Assembly: GCF_034651555.1 (NCBI RefSeq)
Contig: NZ_JAYEEQ010000005.1
Location: 62,001-126,000 of the forward strand
Direction: 5' to 3'
Origin: Aurantibrevibacter litoralis
GTDB taxonomy: Bacteria; Bacteroidota; Bacteroidia; Flavobacteriales; Flavobacteriaceae
DNA: 64,000 nt
Shown here: positions 8,534 to 18,154 of the stretch, piece after piece
How the letters are laid out: each line of letters opens with the position of its first letter
Numbering within the stretch: position 1 is the stretch's first letter
Notes under the pieces: model-generated
What the model saw: the letters and a program-made list of their open reading frames with translations, nothing else
Database searches by the model: none
What the model was told of the DNA's origin: nothing
Translations under genes and position numbers: made by a program

Positions 8534-9055
8534 CTATGCCACTTCCTTTTCAAAAGCAATAAAATTGACCAATTCGCCTGCACTATCAAAAACAGGCTCT
8601 CCTTTAATCCAACAATTATAAGAAGTTCCATTTTTTCTATAGTTAAGAATAGTAGCTTCAAAGGGAATTCTATTTCGAACGGCTAACCCAATGCTAGCCA
8701 AAGTGGATTTACAGGTTCCTTTGCCTTGAAACAGTTTAGGTTTTTTACCCAATACTTCAGCAGGCCGATATCCGTTCATTAGAAACATATTCTGCGTGGC
8801 ATACACAATGTCTAGCAATGGGTTGGTTACTACAACAATTTGTTTGCTTTCCAGGAGCTCGGTTTGATTCGGAATAGGATAATCCCATTTGTTCTTTTTT
8901 GCCAATTCCGAAAGAAGCACCACATCAGAACCGTGTTTATAAATCTGATCAAGAGTATCCTGATAAAAATCCCATGAAAGCAACGGCAACCCCTTAATAT
9001 CCTGACGGGCATAGTATTGGTTCGCTGCCAAATTATAAGCATCTAAATTTTTCAT
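8534..9055 (-). CDS. Single PAS-domain protein, LOV-like but without the photoactive Cys
   Basis: A 173-aa cytoplasmic protein with a short helical N-terminus and a C-terminal PAS core (about residues 72-173). The core has the LOV-type layout: VVVTNPLLDIVYATQNMF, then GYRPAEVLGKKPKLFQG, then an IPFEATILNYRKNGTSYNC segment and a final strand. In true LOV domains the equivalent of GKKPKLFQG is GRNCRFLQG, with the flavin-binding Cys; here Lys-Pro replaces it. No effector domain is attached, so it may act through a partner. Ligand or signal is unknown. It is a single gene, convergent with pyk. Confidence 0.75.
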   Translation of the reverse strand: MKNLDAYNLAANQYYARQDIKGLPLLSWDFYQDTLDQIYKHGSDVVLLSELAKKNKWDYPIPNQTELLESKQIVVVTNPLLDIVYATQNMFLMNGYRPAEVLGKKPKLFQGKGTCKSTLASIGLAVRNRIPFEATILNYRKNGTSYNCWIKGEPVFDSAGELVNFIAFEKEVA

Positions 9056-9204
9056 TGAAAGCGAAAGGATTACTTAATAAATAAAGATCAAAGGTGAATA
9101 AAATATTGGAAACTATAGTTTTTGTTGAAATATTTAACATTAATGTTTAACAAAATAGCGATTTGTAGCCATTTCACCTCGACAAAAATGAATAAAAAAG
9201 CGAT

Positions 9205-10302
9205 TTAAAAATCGAATAGCAATTGTACTTGAAGTGGTCTTTCTGCCTCGGAAACCCTTTTACCGGTATTTAGCTGCCCCAAAGAAATTCCCAACAAGCG
9301 CACCGAATTATCCATCTTTTCTTGATAGAGCAAATCTTTGGCAGTTTCCAAAATAAGAGCCTCATCCGAGATAAAATAGGGTACGGTTTTGCTTCTGGTT
9401 TGCAGGGTAAAATCGCTGTACTTAATTTTTAAGGTCACTGTTTTTCCGGCGATATTGTGCTTCTTTAGACGCTGCGCCAATTCTTTCGCAATCTGCGTCA
9501 AGCGTTCTACCATAAAAATCTCGCTGCTTAAATTTACATCAAAGGTTCGTTCTGCGCCTACCGACTTAGGTAGGCTATTTGGTTTTACTTCACTCTTGTG
9601 CGTTCCGCGAACAACATCGTAGTAATACATACCACTTTTGCCAAAGTGTGTTTCTAAAAACTTCAAGGACTTCGATTTAAGATCTGCTCCTGTAAAAATA
9701 CCCAATTGATACATTTTATCTGCCGTTACCTTACCTACTCCGTAAAATTTACGAATATCCAGATTTTCCAAAAACAAAGGCACCTCTTCCGGATTTATAG
9801 TTTTTTGTCCGTTGGGTTTGTTGTAATCGCTAGCTACTTTGGCGACAAATTTATTAATTGAAATGCCTGCAGAGGCGGTTAGCCCAATATCTTCATAGAT
9901 GCGCTTCCGTATCTCCGTTGCAATAAGACTTGCCGAAGGATTCCCCTTTTTGTTTTCGGTAACATCTAAATAGGCCTCGTCCAAAGACAGTGGCTCTACC
10001 AAATCGGTATACTCTAAAAATATGCGCCTAATTTGCATAGAAATTTCCTTGTAGCGCTGAAATCGTGGTTTAATAAACAGAAGCTCCGGGCAGTTTTTTC
10101 TAGCCAAATAGCCACTCATCGCACTACGTACGCCAAATTTACGCGCCTCATAACTTGCCGCAGCAACAACGCCTCTATGCTCTCCGCCGCCAACGGCGAT
10201 AGGTTTCCCTTTCAAAGCAGGATTGTCTAACTGCTCTACAGACGCATAAAAAGCATCCATATCTACATGAATAATTTTTCGTATTGGAAAATCAAAAGTC
10301 AC
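9205..10302 (-). CDS. dinB: DNA polymerase IV (Y-family)
   Basis: Error-prone translesion polymerase. The catalytic motifs are IIHVDMDAFYASVEQ near the N-terminus and SLDEAYLDVTE for the second acidic pair. HhH motifs (YGVGKVTADKMYQLG) and the little-finger domain follow. It ends QVQLLFDF, which resembles a beta-clamp binding tail. The open frame begins at an ATG at 10347, but that start overlaps the divergent gene at 10330 and adds residues not seen in the family. I prefer the GTG at 10302, giving 365 aa that start two to five residues before the conserved FPIRKIIHVD; a TTG two codons upstream is also possible. Confidence 0.93.
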   Translation of the reverse strand: MTFDFPIRKIIHVDMDAFYASVEQLDNPALKGKPIAVGGGEHRGVVAAASYEARKFGVRSAMSGYLARKNCPELLFIKPRFQRYKEISMQIRRIFLEYTDLVEPLSLDEAYLDVTENKKGNPSASLIATEIRKRIYEDIGLTASAGISINKFVAKVASDYNKPNGQKTINPEEVPLFLENLDIRKFYGVGKVTADKMYQLGIFTGADLKSKSLKFLETHFGKSGMYYYDVVRGTHKSEVKPNSLPKSVGAERTFDVNLSSEIFMVERLTQIAKELAQRLKKHNIAGKTVTLKIKYSDFTLQTRSKTVPYFISDEALILETAKDLLYQEKMDNSVRLLGISLGQLNTGKRVSEAERPLQVQLLFDF

Positions 10303-10329
10303 ACCCAAATTTAAACTATATTTAACTAT

Positions 10330-11010
10330 ATGAACAAAGTAACCCAAACAGCTATACTCTTGGGAGCCACCGGCCTTACAGGGGGCTTACTTTTGCACAA
10401 ATTATTAAAAGATAATTCCTTTTCTAAGGTTACCGTTTTTTCTAGAAAACCACTAGCAATAACCCACGGCAAATTAGAAGTGCATCTCATAGATGTGCTA
10501 CAATTACAAGAATATGCCACAATTTTTTATGCAGATGTCGTCTATTGTTGTATAGGCAGCACGAAGAAAAAAACACCTGACCATGAAGTTTACCGAGCTA
10601 TTGATTATGGTATTCCGGTAGCGGCCGCCCAACTTTGTAAAAAGAACGGAATTCCTGTTTTTATAGTTGTTTCTGCCCTTGGGGCAGATGTGAAAAGCAC
10701 CATTTTTTATAGTCGAATTAAAGGTGAAATGGAAGAAAAGGTATTGGCCATGCACATAGAAAAAACACATATATTGCAGCCCTCTTTAATTGCAGGTAAT
10801 AGAGAAGAGCGCAGAAGCGTAGAATGGATATCTATCCAAATGATGAAATTGTTAAATTACATGTTAGTGGGTTCTTTAAAAAAATACCGGAGCATTTCTC
10901 CGGAGGTAATAGCGGATTGCATGCTCTGGCTTACAAAAAATTCATTTCCTTGGAGCCGTATTGCATCAGATCAAATTGGGCACATTGTACAAACACATAA
11001 AGAACTGTAG
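10330..11010 (+). CDS. NAD(P)-binding oxidoreductase, TIP30/atypical SDR type
   Basis: A Rossmann-fold protein of 226 aa. The nucleotide-binding loop ILLGATGLTGG lies at residues 11-21, VYCCIGSTKKK follows strand 4, and YSRIKGEME supplies the Tyr-x-x-x-Lys pair. This pattern is seen in HTATIP2/TIP30-like atypical short-chain dehydrogenases. Substrate unknown. Divergent from dinB with only about 27 bp between the preferred starts, so their promoters must overlap the coding ends. Confidence 0.78.
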   Translation: MNKVTQTAILLGATGLTGGLLLHKLLKDNSFSKVTVFSRKPLAITHGKLEVHLIDVLQLQEYATIFYADVVYCCIGSTKKKTPDHEVYRAIDYGIPVAAAQLCKKNGIPVFIVVSALGADVKSTIFYSRIKGEMEEKVLAMHIEKTHILQPSLIAGNREERRSVEWISIQMMKLLNYMLVGSLKKYRSISPEVIADCMLWLTKNSFPWSRIASDQIGHIVQTHKEL

Positions 11011-11061
11011 TGATAGAAAACGGATGTCTTTTAAATACTTACTTGTAAATTAAAATACCTT

Positions 11062-11523
11062 GTGATAGAGATAGAACGTAAATTTTTAGTCCTTTCCGAA
11101 GACTATAAGCAACAAGCCACCACTAAAATTTCAATGGTACAAGGGTTTCTAAATACGGATGCCCAACGAACGGTACGTGTTAGAGTAATGGGAAATAAAG
11201 GGTTCCTTACGGTAAAAGGGAAATCTTCAGAAAATGGCACCACGCGTTTTGAATGGGAAAGGGAAATTTCGCTAGAAGATGCACGGCAACTTTTACCTTT
11301 GTGTGAAGACTTTATCTTAGATAAAACGCGGTATATCGTCCCATTTGGAGGTCATACATTTGAAGTAGATGCGTTTCATGGGGTACATAAAGGTCTTGTA
11401 ATTGCAGAAATAGAGTTACAGAGCGAGGACGAAGCGTTTGAAAAACCGGATTGGTTGGGACAAGAAGTTACGGGAGATGTTCAATACTACAATTCAGAAT
11501 TGAGTAAGAGAAAGCATCTTTAA
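11062..11523 (+). CDS. CYTH-domain protein (triphosphate tunnel enzyme family)
   Basis: A 153-aa protein. The diagnostic ExExK motif is Glu3-Glu5-Lys7 in MIEIERKFLV. Further basic and acidic tunnel residues appear in QRTVRVRVMG, FLTVKGKSSENGTTRFEWERE and VAEIELQSEDE. Family members hydrolyse inorganic triphosphate or make cAMP; small bacterial ones like this are usually triphosphatases. The start is GTG at 11062, since ExExK must sit at the very N-terminus. It follows the TIP30-like gene by 51 bp and may share its transcript. Confidence 0.88.
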   Translation: MIEIERKFLVLSEDYKQQATTKISMVQGFLNTDAQRTVRVRVMGNKGFLTVKGKSSENGTTRFEWEREISLEDARQLLPLCEDFILDKTRYIVPFGGHTFEVDAFHGVHKGLVIAEIELQSEDEAFEKPDWLGQEVTGDVQYYNSELSKRKHL

Positions 11524-11555
11524 TTCATCTAAGCAATATTCTTAATTTATGCCAA

Positions 11556-12971
11556 TTATTGCCATCCTCCACCCAGAGCCCGGTACAAAGTAACAATGGA
11601 TTGTAATTGCTGTAATTTGTTGTCTACCACATTAAGTTCGGCGTTGAGTGCATTTTGTCTGGCTGTTAATAAGTCTAAATAGGTTCCAAAACCATTGTTT
11701 AACAATACTTCAGAATGTACTTCAGCTTGCCTGAGTGCCGCCACTTCTTTTTGACGAAATTCAAACTTTCTGCTTTCGGCATCAAACTCAAATAGCGCAT
11801 CAGAAACCTCTTTACCCGCCGTCAATAACGTTTTTTGAAAATTTAAAAGACTCTGTTGCTGTTGTGTTTTGGCTTGTTCGTATTGTGTTCTAATTTGTCT
11901 TCTGTTAAAAATTGGTTGGGTAATTCCACCGACTAGCGTAGAAAAAATTGAACCCGAACTAAACCATTGATCGAAGCCTAGGCTTTGAAATCCGCTGGTG
12001 GCAGAAAATGTGAACGAGGGGTAAAAACTACTCTCCGCTACATTCGTTAATTCAAAAGCATTTACAAGATTATATTCTGCCGCAATTACATCGGGCCTAT
12101 TTCTCAACAACAGGGCTGAAAATCCAAGGCTCAATTCCGGATTCAGCTGTTGTTCTTCCAATGTACTGCGTTCAATTTCTTGAGAAGGTTTTCCCAATAA
12201 GATGCTCAGTAGGTTTTCTGACCAAAATATATTCTTTTCAATATCTATTAAAAGCGCTTGTGCATTATATAGCTGTGCCGCAGTTTGATCTACCGCTACC
12301 TGATTAACATTTCCTGCCTCTTTCAACGCTTTAATGGTTTCTAAACTTTTTATTCTATTTTCAATGGTTTCTCTCGTAATTCTTGCCTGTTCATCAAGAG
12401 CCAATAGTTGGTAATAAGAGATCGTAATCTGCGCTATCAGTTGCGTTTTTATGGCCTGATGACTTGCCACCTGATGCAAATAATTGGCTTGAGCCGCCCT
12501 TTTGGTACTTCGTATTTTTCCCCAAATATCTGCTTCCCAAGACAAAACGCCGGAAAACTCATATTGATCTAAGGCGCCACTAAAAAAGGAACCAAACTGG
12601 CTATTTCTTGCCAACTCCAGATGGGTTAGCGTGCCTCTTGTGGTAAGGGAGGGTAAATATCCGGCCTTTCCTTGCTTTACAAGAGCGTCCGCAGCTACGA
12701 TCTGTTGCAAGGCAATACGAACATCTAGATTATGTAACAAGCCTTCTTCTATATACCCCGAAAGATAGGGGTCTGTAAACAATTGCTTCCAAGAGAGTGA
12801 CGCCATGGAAATGCTGTCTTTAGGAAGTTGGTCTGTTCGGTATAAATTGTTGATTTCATTTAAACTGGGTCGCTCATAATTTTTAGAAACAATACAAGAT
12901 TGAACAGTACCTAGGATAAACACCAAGGGAAATGAAAAAAAGAAATATTTCTTCATAAATAGTACCGTCAT
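11556..12971 (-). CDS. RND efflux outer-membrane lipoprotein (TolC/NodT family)
   Basis: Outer-membrane channel of a tripartite exporter, 471 aa. The signal peptide ends in a lipobox (ILGTVQSC), so the mature N-terminus is lipidated as in OprM. Two OEP repeats follow, with the long helical hairpins and the typical RNRPDVIAAEYNLVNA motif in the middle. The ATG at 12971 overlaps the RND pump stop by 4 bp (ATGA), which suggests coupling. A second ATG at 12956 (MKKYFFF) gives a more conventional signal peptide and may be the real start. Last gene of the MFP-RND-OMF operon. Confidence 0.93.
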   Translation of the reverse strand: MTVLFMKKYFFFSFPLVFILGTVQSCIVSKNYERPSLNEINNLYRTDQLPKDSISMASLSWKQLFTDPYLSGYIEEGLLHNLDVRIALQQIVAADALVKQGKAGYLPSLTTRGTLTHLELARNSQFGSFFSGALDQYEFSGVLSWEADIWGKIRSTKRAAQANYLHQVASHQAIKTQLIAQITISYYQLLALDEQARITRETIENRIKSLETIKALKEAGNVNQVAVDQTAAQLYNAQALLIDIEKNIFWSENLLSILLGKPSQEIERSTLEEQQLNPELSLGFSALLLRNRPDVIAAEYNLVNAFELTNVAESSFYPSFTFSATSGFQSLGFDQWFSSGSIFSTLVGGITQPIFNRRQIRTQYEQAKTQQQQSLLNFQKTLLTAGKEVSDALFEFDAESRKFEFRQKEVAALRQAEVHSEVLLNNGFGTYLDLLTARQNALNAELNVVDNKLQQLQSIVTLYRALGGGWQ

Positions 12972-15900
12972 TTTGAAGGGTTATTTCTAGGTTCTACGGC
13001 TTTTGGAACCCCCGTAATGCGCTCTTGAAGATGCTGAAAAACGATAAATAGGACAGGAATTATAAAAAGTCCAAAAATGGTACCTATAAGCATTCCGCCC
13101 GCAGCACCGGTTCCTATAGAATTGTTTCCGGCGGCTCCCACGCCTTTTGCGAGAACTAGCGGCATCAATCCTAAAATAAAAGCAAAAGAGGTCATTAAAA
13201 TAGGCCGTAAACGCGCTTTAGCTGCCTGAATGGCGGATTCTGCCAAAGAGAGTCCCTGGCGTCTGCGCTGCAAGGCAAACTCTACAATAAGAATAGCATT
13301 TTTGGCTAGAAGACCAATAAGCATAATAAGCGCTATTTGAAAATAGATGTTATTTTCTTGACCGGAAAATTTTGTGGTTAAAAAGGCCCCCGCAACCCCA
13401 ATTGGAAGGGAAAGCAACACCGCAAACGGCACTAAATAACTTTCGTATTGGGCAGCAAGAAAAAAGTAAACAAACACAATACTCAATAAAAATATGACGC
13501 CTGCCTGTCCTGCTGAGGCAATCTCCTCGCGGGTAATGCCTGAAAAGGCAACTTCATAATTGTTGGGCAAATAGGATTTAGCCACTTCATTTACGGCATT
13601 AATGGCGTCTCCGGAACTATATCCGGGGTTTGCTGCCCCATTAATGGTAACGGAGTTAAAAAGATTAAATCGATTTACCGTTTGCGGGCCATACACTCTA
13701 TTTAAAGTAACAAATTCCGAAATAGGAGCCATTTGTCCTTGGTTATTCTTAACAAACATACTATTGAGGCTTGCCGCATCCTTCCTTTCACTGGGCTCGG
13801 CCTGAACCACCACTCTGAATTGTTTCCCGAAACGGCTGAAATCTGTAGCAAAGAAGCCACCGATATAGACCTGTAAGGTAGCTAAAATACTGCTTACACT
13901 AACCCCCGCTTCCTTTGTTTTGGGAATATTAATTTCCATTTCCAACTGCGGAAAATTAGTACTGAACGAATTGGATGCGAAGGCAACTTCCGGTCTTTCT
14001 ACAAGCGCATTTACAAAATCTATGGCCGTATCATCTAATTCCTTTAATGTTCCTGCACTGCGATCCATCAACTGCACTTCAAAACCGTCTGAAGTACCAA
14101 AACCTGGAATACTTGGTGGGGTAAAAAAGATAATCTTCGCTTCGGCTAAATTCGCTGTTTTGGAAGTTAATTCCGCAATAATTCCTTGAATGGAAGTATT
14201 GTCGGTTTCTCTTTCTGACCAATCTTCGAGAATAATGAACCCCAAGGCATACGAACTGCCTGCTCCCGAAAAAAAGTTTCGTCCATTAATCAAGGAAGCG
14301 GTTCGTATTCCTTCTACCGATTTCATTATTTCATACAATTCCTGGGTTACGCTGTAGGTTCTATCCAAAGAAGCGCCTTGAGGAAGGTCTATATTAATAA
14401 AAATAACGCCACGGTCTTCCGCAGGAACAAATCCGCTTGGCGTCGTATTGTTTGCCCAAACAATACCGAGAATGGCAATTAATAACCCCAATGCCGTAAT
14501 CCACTTATGCGTAACAAGAAAATCTAATGATTTAATATATTTCTTTGTAGTAGCATCAAAGCCCGTATTAAAAGCCATATAGAACCGTTGAAGAAAGCCT
14601 TTCTTCTTGTCTTCTTCTTTATGTGGTTTTAAGAAGATAGCACATAAGGCCGGACTTAAGGTAAGCGCATTTACGGCGGAAATAAGAATGGCTACGATAA
14701 GGGTAACGCCAAATTGCTCATAAAACACCCCTGAAGGCCCTTTGATAAAAGTAATGGGAATAAAAACGGCGGCCATAACCAACGTTATAGAAATAATGGC
14801 GCCACTTATCTCGCTCATGGCCGAAACGGTTGCCTCCTTTGCCGAACTGTAACCTTGTTCCAATTTTGCATGTACCGCCTCCACTACTACAATGGCATCA
14901 TCAACAACAATTCCGATAGCCAAAAGAAGTGCAAATAGGGTAAGTAAGTTGATAGAATACCCTAAAAGTCCGAGAAAAAAGAAGGTTCCAATAATTGCAA
15001 CAGGAACGGCTATGGCCGGTATAAGGGTAGATTTTAAATCTTGTAAGAATAAAAATACCACTAAAAATACGAGCAAGAAGGCTTCAATTAACGTAGTTTT
15101 TACCTTATCAATAGACGCGGTAAGAAATTTATTGGTGTCGTAATTGATGAGATAATCTACGCCTTCCGGGAATCGCTTTTTTAAGCTTTCGAGGGTTACG
15201 TACAATTCTTCTATAATTTCCTGAGCATTAGAGCCCGGAGTTTGGAACACTCCGAAATTGATACTCGGGTTTCCCTTAGAGCGCGAAATAGAGGTGTATG
15301 AAAAAGCATCCAGTTCAACTTTAGCAATATCCCTTAGAAGTAAGAACTGCCCGTTGTTTAATGCCTTGATAATAATATTTTCATATTCCTCAGCTGTTTT
15401 GTATCTCCCTTTATATTTAATTACATACTCAAAAGATTCTCCAATATTTTGCCCCAACGATCCGGCTGCGGCTTCTAAGCTCTGTTCTCCAATGGCACCA
15501 ATTACATCTGCTGTGGTAACGCCAAATGATGCTAATTTAACAGGATCTATCCATACCCTCATTGCATAGTCTTTTGCTCCAAAGACAGTTAACGCCCCAA
15601 CACCATTAATACGCTGTATTTCGGGTTTTATGTTAATATTGAGATAATTCTGAATATAGGTATCATCATATTCAGGGTTCGTGGAGAGCAAGGCTACATA
15701 CATTAATGCCGAACTCTGTTGCTTTTGGGTAATTATTCCGGCGCGAATTACTTCAGAAGGGAGTAAGGCATTAGCCCGCGAAACCCGATTTTGCACGTTT
15801 ACCGCTGCGATATCCGGATCGGTACCTTGTTCAAAAAACACCGTAATGGTTGCACTACCCGTATTACTGGCAGAGGAAGTAAGGTAGGTCATCCCTTCTA

Positions 15901-16114
15901 CGCCATTAATTTGCTCTTCTATAGGAATAACTACACTTTCTAAAATAGTCTCGGCATTGGCGCCGGGAAAACTAGCGGTAACCTGAACCGTAGGTGGTGC
16001 AATATCGGGGTATTGTGTAACCGGAAGCGTACTAAGTCCAAGAACGCCTAAGAGCACAAGAATTATGGATATCACGGTGGAAAGTACCGGTCTCTCTATA
16101 AAAGTTTTTAACAT
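12968..16114 (-). CDS. RND multidrug efflux permease (AcrB/HAE1 family)
   Basis: Inner-membrane proton-driven drug pump, 1048 aa, normal for HAE1 transporters. It begins MLKTFIERPVLSTVISIILVLLG (TM1). The proton-relay Asp pair is in AIGIVVDDAIVVVEAV (TM4). The essential Lys of TM10 is in LIGLLAKNAILIVEFA. Two large periplasmic loops follow TM1 and TM7. The middle gene of a three-gene operon: it starts 6 bp after the adaptor stop and overlaps the channel gene by 4 bp. Substrates cannot be predicted. Confidence 0.96.
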   Translation of the reverse strand: MLKTFIERPVLSTVISIILVLLGVLGLSTLPVTQYPDIAPPTVQVTASFPGANAETILESVVIPIEEQINGVEGMTYLTSSASNTGSATITVFFEQGTDPDIAAVNVQNRVSRANALLPSEVIRAGIITQKQQSSALMYVALLSTNPEYDDTYIQNYLNINIKPEIQRINGVGALTVFGAKDYAMRVWIDPVKLASFGVTTADVIGAIGEQSLEAAAGSLGQNIGESFEYVIKYKGRYKTAEEYENIIIKALNNGQFLLLRDIAKVELDAFSYTSISRSKGNPSINFGVFQTPGSNAQEIIEELYVTLESLKKRFPEGVDYLINYDTNKFLTASIDKVKTTLIEAFLLVFLVVFLFLQDLKSTLIPAIAVPVAIIGTFFFLGLLGYSINLLTLFALLLAIGIVVDDAIVVVEAVHAKLEQGYSSAKEATVSAMSEISGAIISITLVMAAVFIPITFIKGPSGVFYEQFGVTLIVAILISAVNALTLSPALCAIFLKPHKEEDKKKGFLQRFYMAFNTGFDATTKKYIKSLDFLVTHKWITALGLLIAILGIVWANNTTPSGFVPAEDRGVIFINIDLPQGASLDRTYSVTQELYEIMKSVEGIRTASLINGRNFFSGAGSSYALGFIILEDWSERETDNTSIQGIIAELTSKTANLAEAKIIFFTPPSIPGFGTSDGFEVQLMDRSAGTLKELDDTAIDFVNALVERPEVAFASNSFSTNFPQLEMEINIPKTKEAGVSVSSILATLQVYIGGFFATDFSRFGKQFRVVVQAEPSERKDAASLNSMFVKNNQGQMAPISEFVTLNRVYGPQTVNRFNLFNSVTINGAANPGYSSGDAINAVNEVAKSYLPNNYEVAFSGITREEIASAGQAGVIFLLSIVFVYFFLAAQYESYLVPFAVLLSLPIGVAGAFLTTKFSGQENNIYFQIALIMLIGLLAKNAILIVEFALQRRRQGLSLAESAIQAAKARLRPILMTSFAFILGLMPLVLAKGVGAAGNNSIGTGAAGGMLIGTIFGLFIIPVLFIVFQHLQERITGVPKAVEPRNNPSK

Positions 16115-16120
16115 CTTTTT

Positions 16121-17230
16121 TTATTTAAAAACCGTTTGAAAAGAATTGATAATGCTATCCATACTTGTAGGTTGGGGAATAATTTTCATTCCGGGTCTTG
16201 CTTTTCCAAGCCCTTTTGCCAATATCTCATCTCCCTCTGCTAATCCTTCAATTATAGATAGCCCATTTACCTCAGCTATTTCTATCACGGATCTTGTGAC
16301 CAATGAATCTCCTTTAACCAGATACACTAATTTCTTGCCTTGTTGTTCAAAGGTAGACATGGTAGGAATGGCCAAAACGTTTACGTAATTTTTAGGGAGT
16401 TTTATAGTGGCGCTACTGCCATTTCTCAAATAGCCTTTGGGATTATTAAATGTTGCACGAAAATTTACCGTTCCGGTACTCGGATTTACTCCTCCTGTGA
16501 TGGACTCTATGGTGCCGGTTTCCTCATAAAAAGAACCATCGGCTAAAACCAATTGTACCGGCGGAATATGTTTGGCCTTTTCATCCAAAGAACTGCCTTC
16601 CAAACTTTTCAAAAAACCAATGACGTCTTTTTCGTTCATGGCAAAGTAAACATATACTTTTTCTATACTTGAAACAGTAGTTAACGGCAGGGGGTCATTG
16701 GCACTTACCAGGTTACCTTTTCGATAAGAAATAGTCCCCACTACCCCATCCACCGGACTTTTTATATTGGCATAGTCAATATTTGCCACAACACTTTGGT
16801 AGGCGCTTTTTGCCTGCTCAAGATTCGCTTTTGCAGTTTCTAATTGTACGTTGCTAATAATATCTTTTTCAACCAATGGAGCTAATTTGTTTACTTCTAC
16901 CTGAGCAGCATTAATACGCGCTTTTGCAGCAGCTGCATCTTGAGTTAAGGATTGGGTTTCTAATCTAAATAGCAATTGCCCCTTTTTTACTTGCCGTCCT
17001 TCATCTACCAAAACATCAATAATATATCCCGGGATTTTAGCTCTAACCTGACTATTTACAAGCCCCTCCACACTTGCCGGATATGATGTAAAACTTTCAG
17101 TGGATGTTTGAATTACCTTGACCGTAGGAAAAGGTGATGCTTTTTGAGTAATATCGCCTTTGTCGGAATTTCCGCAGCTACTCAAAAGGGCTATACAAAA
17201 AGAGTATACGAATATTGATGCCGATTTCAT
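16121..17230 (-). CDS. RND efflux periplasmic adaptor lipoprotein (MFP/AcrA family)
   Basis: Links the pump to the outer-membrane channel. I set the start at the ATG at 17230 (MKSASIFVYSFCIALLSSCG), which gives a clean lipoprotein signal with the lipobox LLSSC; the open frame extends to 17329 but that part is not signal-like and overlaps the promoter. The 369-aa protein has the split biotinyl-lipoyl domain (RAKIPGYIIDVLVDEGRQV and IKSPVDGVVG), an alpha-hairpin between them rich in AAKARINAAQ repeats, and a C-terminal beta-barrel. First gene of the operon. Confidence 0.93.
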   Translation of the reverse strand: MKSASIFVYSFCIALLSSCGNSDKGDITQKASPFPTVKVIQTSTESFTSYPASVEGLVNSQVRAKIPGYIIDVLVDEGRQVKKGQLLFRLETQSLTQDAAAAKARINAAQVEVNKLAPLVEKDIISNVQLETAKANLEQAKSAYQSVVANIDYANIKSPVDGVVGTISYRKGNLVSANDPLPLTTVSSIEKVYVYFAMNEKDVIGFLKSLEGSSLDEKAKHIPPVQLVLADGSFYEETGTIESITGGVNPSTGTVNFRATFNNPKGYLRNGSSATIKLPKNYVNVLAIPTMSTFEQQGKKLVYLVKGDSLVTRSVIEIAEVNGLSIIEGLAEGDEILAKGLGKARPGMKIIPQPTSMDSIINSFQTVFK

Positions 17231-17326
17231 TTTGCTTGGTTGTTTATCGCTCTGTGAACAGGAAATCGAAAGGTTAATTGGAACGTACTGTATTTCAAAT
17301 ACTACTTTGATTGTTAAAGCGAACCA

Positions 17327-17334
17327 CAAAAGTA
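17327..17334 (-). promoter_or_regulatory. -7 promoter box for the RND efflux operon
   Basis: The minus strand reads TACTTTTG, an exact TANNTTTG match, about 97 bp before the adaptor ATG. That would leave a leader of roughly 90 nt. No good TTG at -33 was found. No TetR- or MarR-type regulator gene is adjacent. Confidence 0.35.
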
Positions 17335-17427
17335 CGATTGGCGTTGCTTCTAAATAAAGAAGGATAGTTAATAGAATGTTAAAACCTTATGTTATGGCTC
17401 TTGTGTAACAACAGAGGCTTTATTAAT

Positions 17428-17459
17428 TTGGGAATACCCGGTTTAATACTGTATTTTTA
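17428..17459 (+). promoter_or_regulatory. Candidate promoter of upp
   Basis: TTG at 17428-17430 and TATTTTTA at 17452-17459 (7 of 8 against TANNTTTG counting free positions) are separated by 21 bp. The box ends 17 bp before the upp ATG. Confidence 0.35.
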
Positions 17460-17476
17460 AAACAAATTAGAGGCTT

Positions 17477-18130
17477 ATGATGATCCATCATTTGGGTGAA
17501 GAAGGTTCCATATTAAATCGATTTATAGCCGAATTGAGAGCTGTTCATACACAAAACGACCCCATGCGATTTCGCCGTAATATAGAACGTGTCGGGGAAA
17601 TTTTAGGCTATGAAATGAGTAAAACCCTTAACTACAAGACGGAAACTGTTATTACCCCACTGGGAAATAAGGAAATAGAACTGCCCGATTCTAATTTGGT
17701 ACTCTGCTCGGTGTTACGCGCCGGTTTACCTTTGCACCAAGGGCTTTTAAATTATTTTGATACGGCGGAAAATGGGTTTATATCCGCTTTCCGGAAGCAT
17801 CGTGGAGACGAGGACGCTTTTGAAGTAATAGTGAATTATTTTGCTGCACCCGTATTAACCAATAAAATATTAATCCTGACAGATCCTATGCTGGCTACAG
17901 GAAAAACACTAGAGAACGTGTTGAAAGCCATAAACAAACATGGAACCCCGAAACAAATACACCTTGTTTCGGTCATTGGCTCTACAACAGGAATAGCACA
18001 CATTACCCCTATTTTCCCGGAAAATACGCACTTGTGGATCGCAGCCATCGATGAAGAACTTTCTACAAAAGGCTACATTGTTCCCGGTTTGGGTGATGCA
18101 GGAGATTTGGCCTTTGGTGAAAAGCTGTGA
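17477..18130 (+). CDS. upp: Uracil phosphoribosyltransferase
   Basis: Pyrimidine salvage enzyme making UMP from uracil and PRPP, 217 aa. The PRPP loop is ILTDPMLATGKTLENV. The uracil-binding C-terminal stretch KGYIVPGLGDAGD is typical of UPRT, as is CSVLRAGLPLHQGLL. The start is one of two adjacent ATGs (MMIHH). Single-gene unit, convergent with the P-type ATPase 25 bp away. Confidence 0.96.
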   Translation: MMIHHLGEEGSILNRFIAELRAVHTQNDPMRFRRNIERVGEILGYEMSKTLNYKTETVITPLGNKEIELPDSNLVLCSVLRAGLPLHQGLLNYFDTAENGFISAFRKHRGDEDAFEVIVNYFAAPVLTNKILILTDPMLATGKTLENVLKAINKHGTPKQIHLVSVIGSTTGIAHITPIFPENTHLWIAAIDEELSTKGYIVPGLGDAGDLAFGEKL

Positions 18131-18154
18131 TACCCCAGAGTTTTTTCAATAGTT

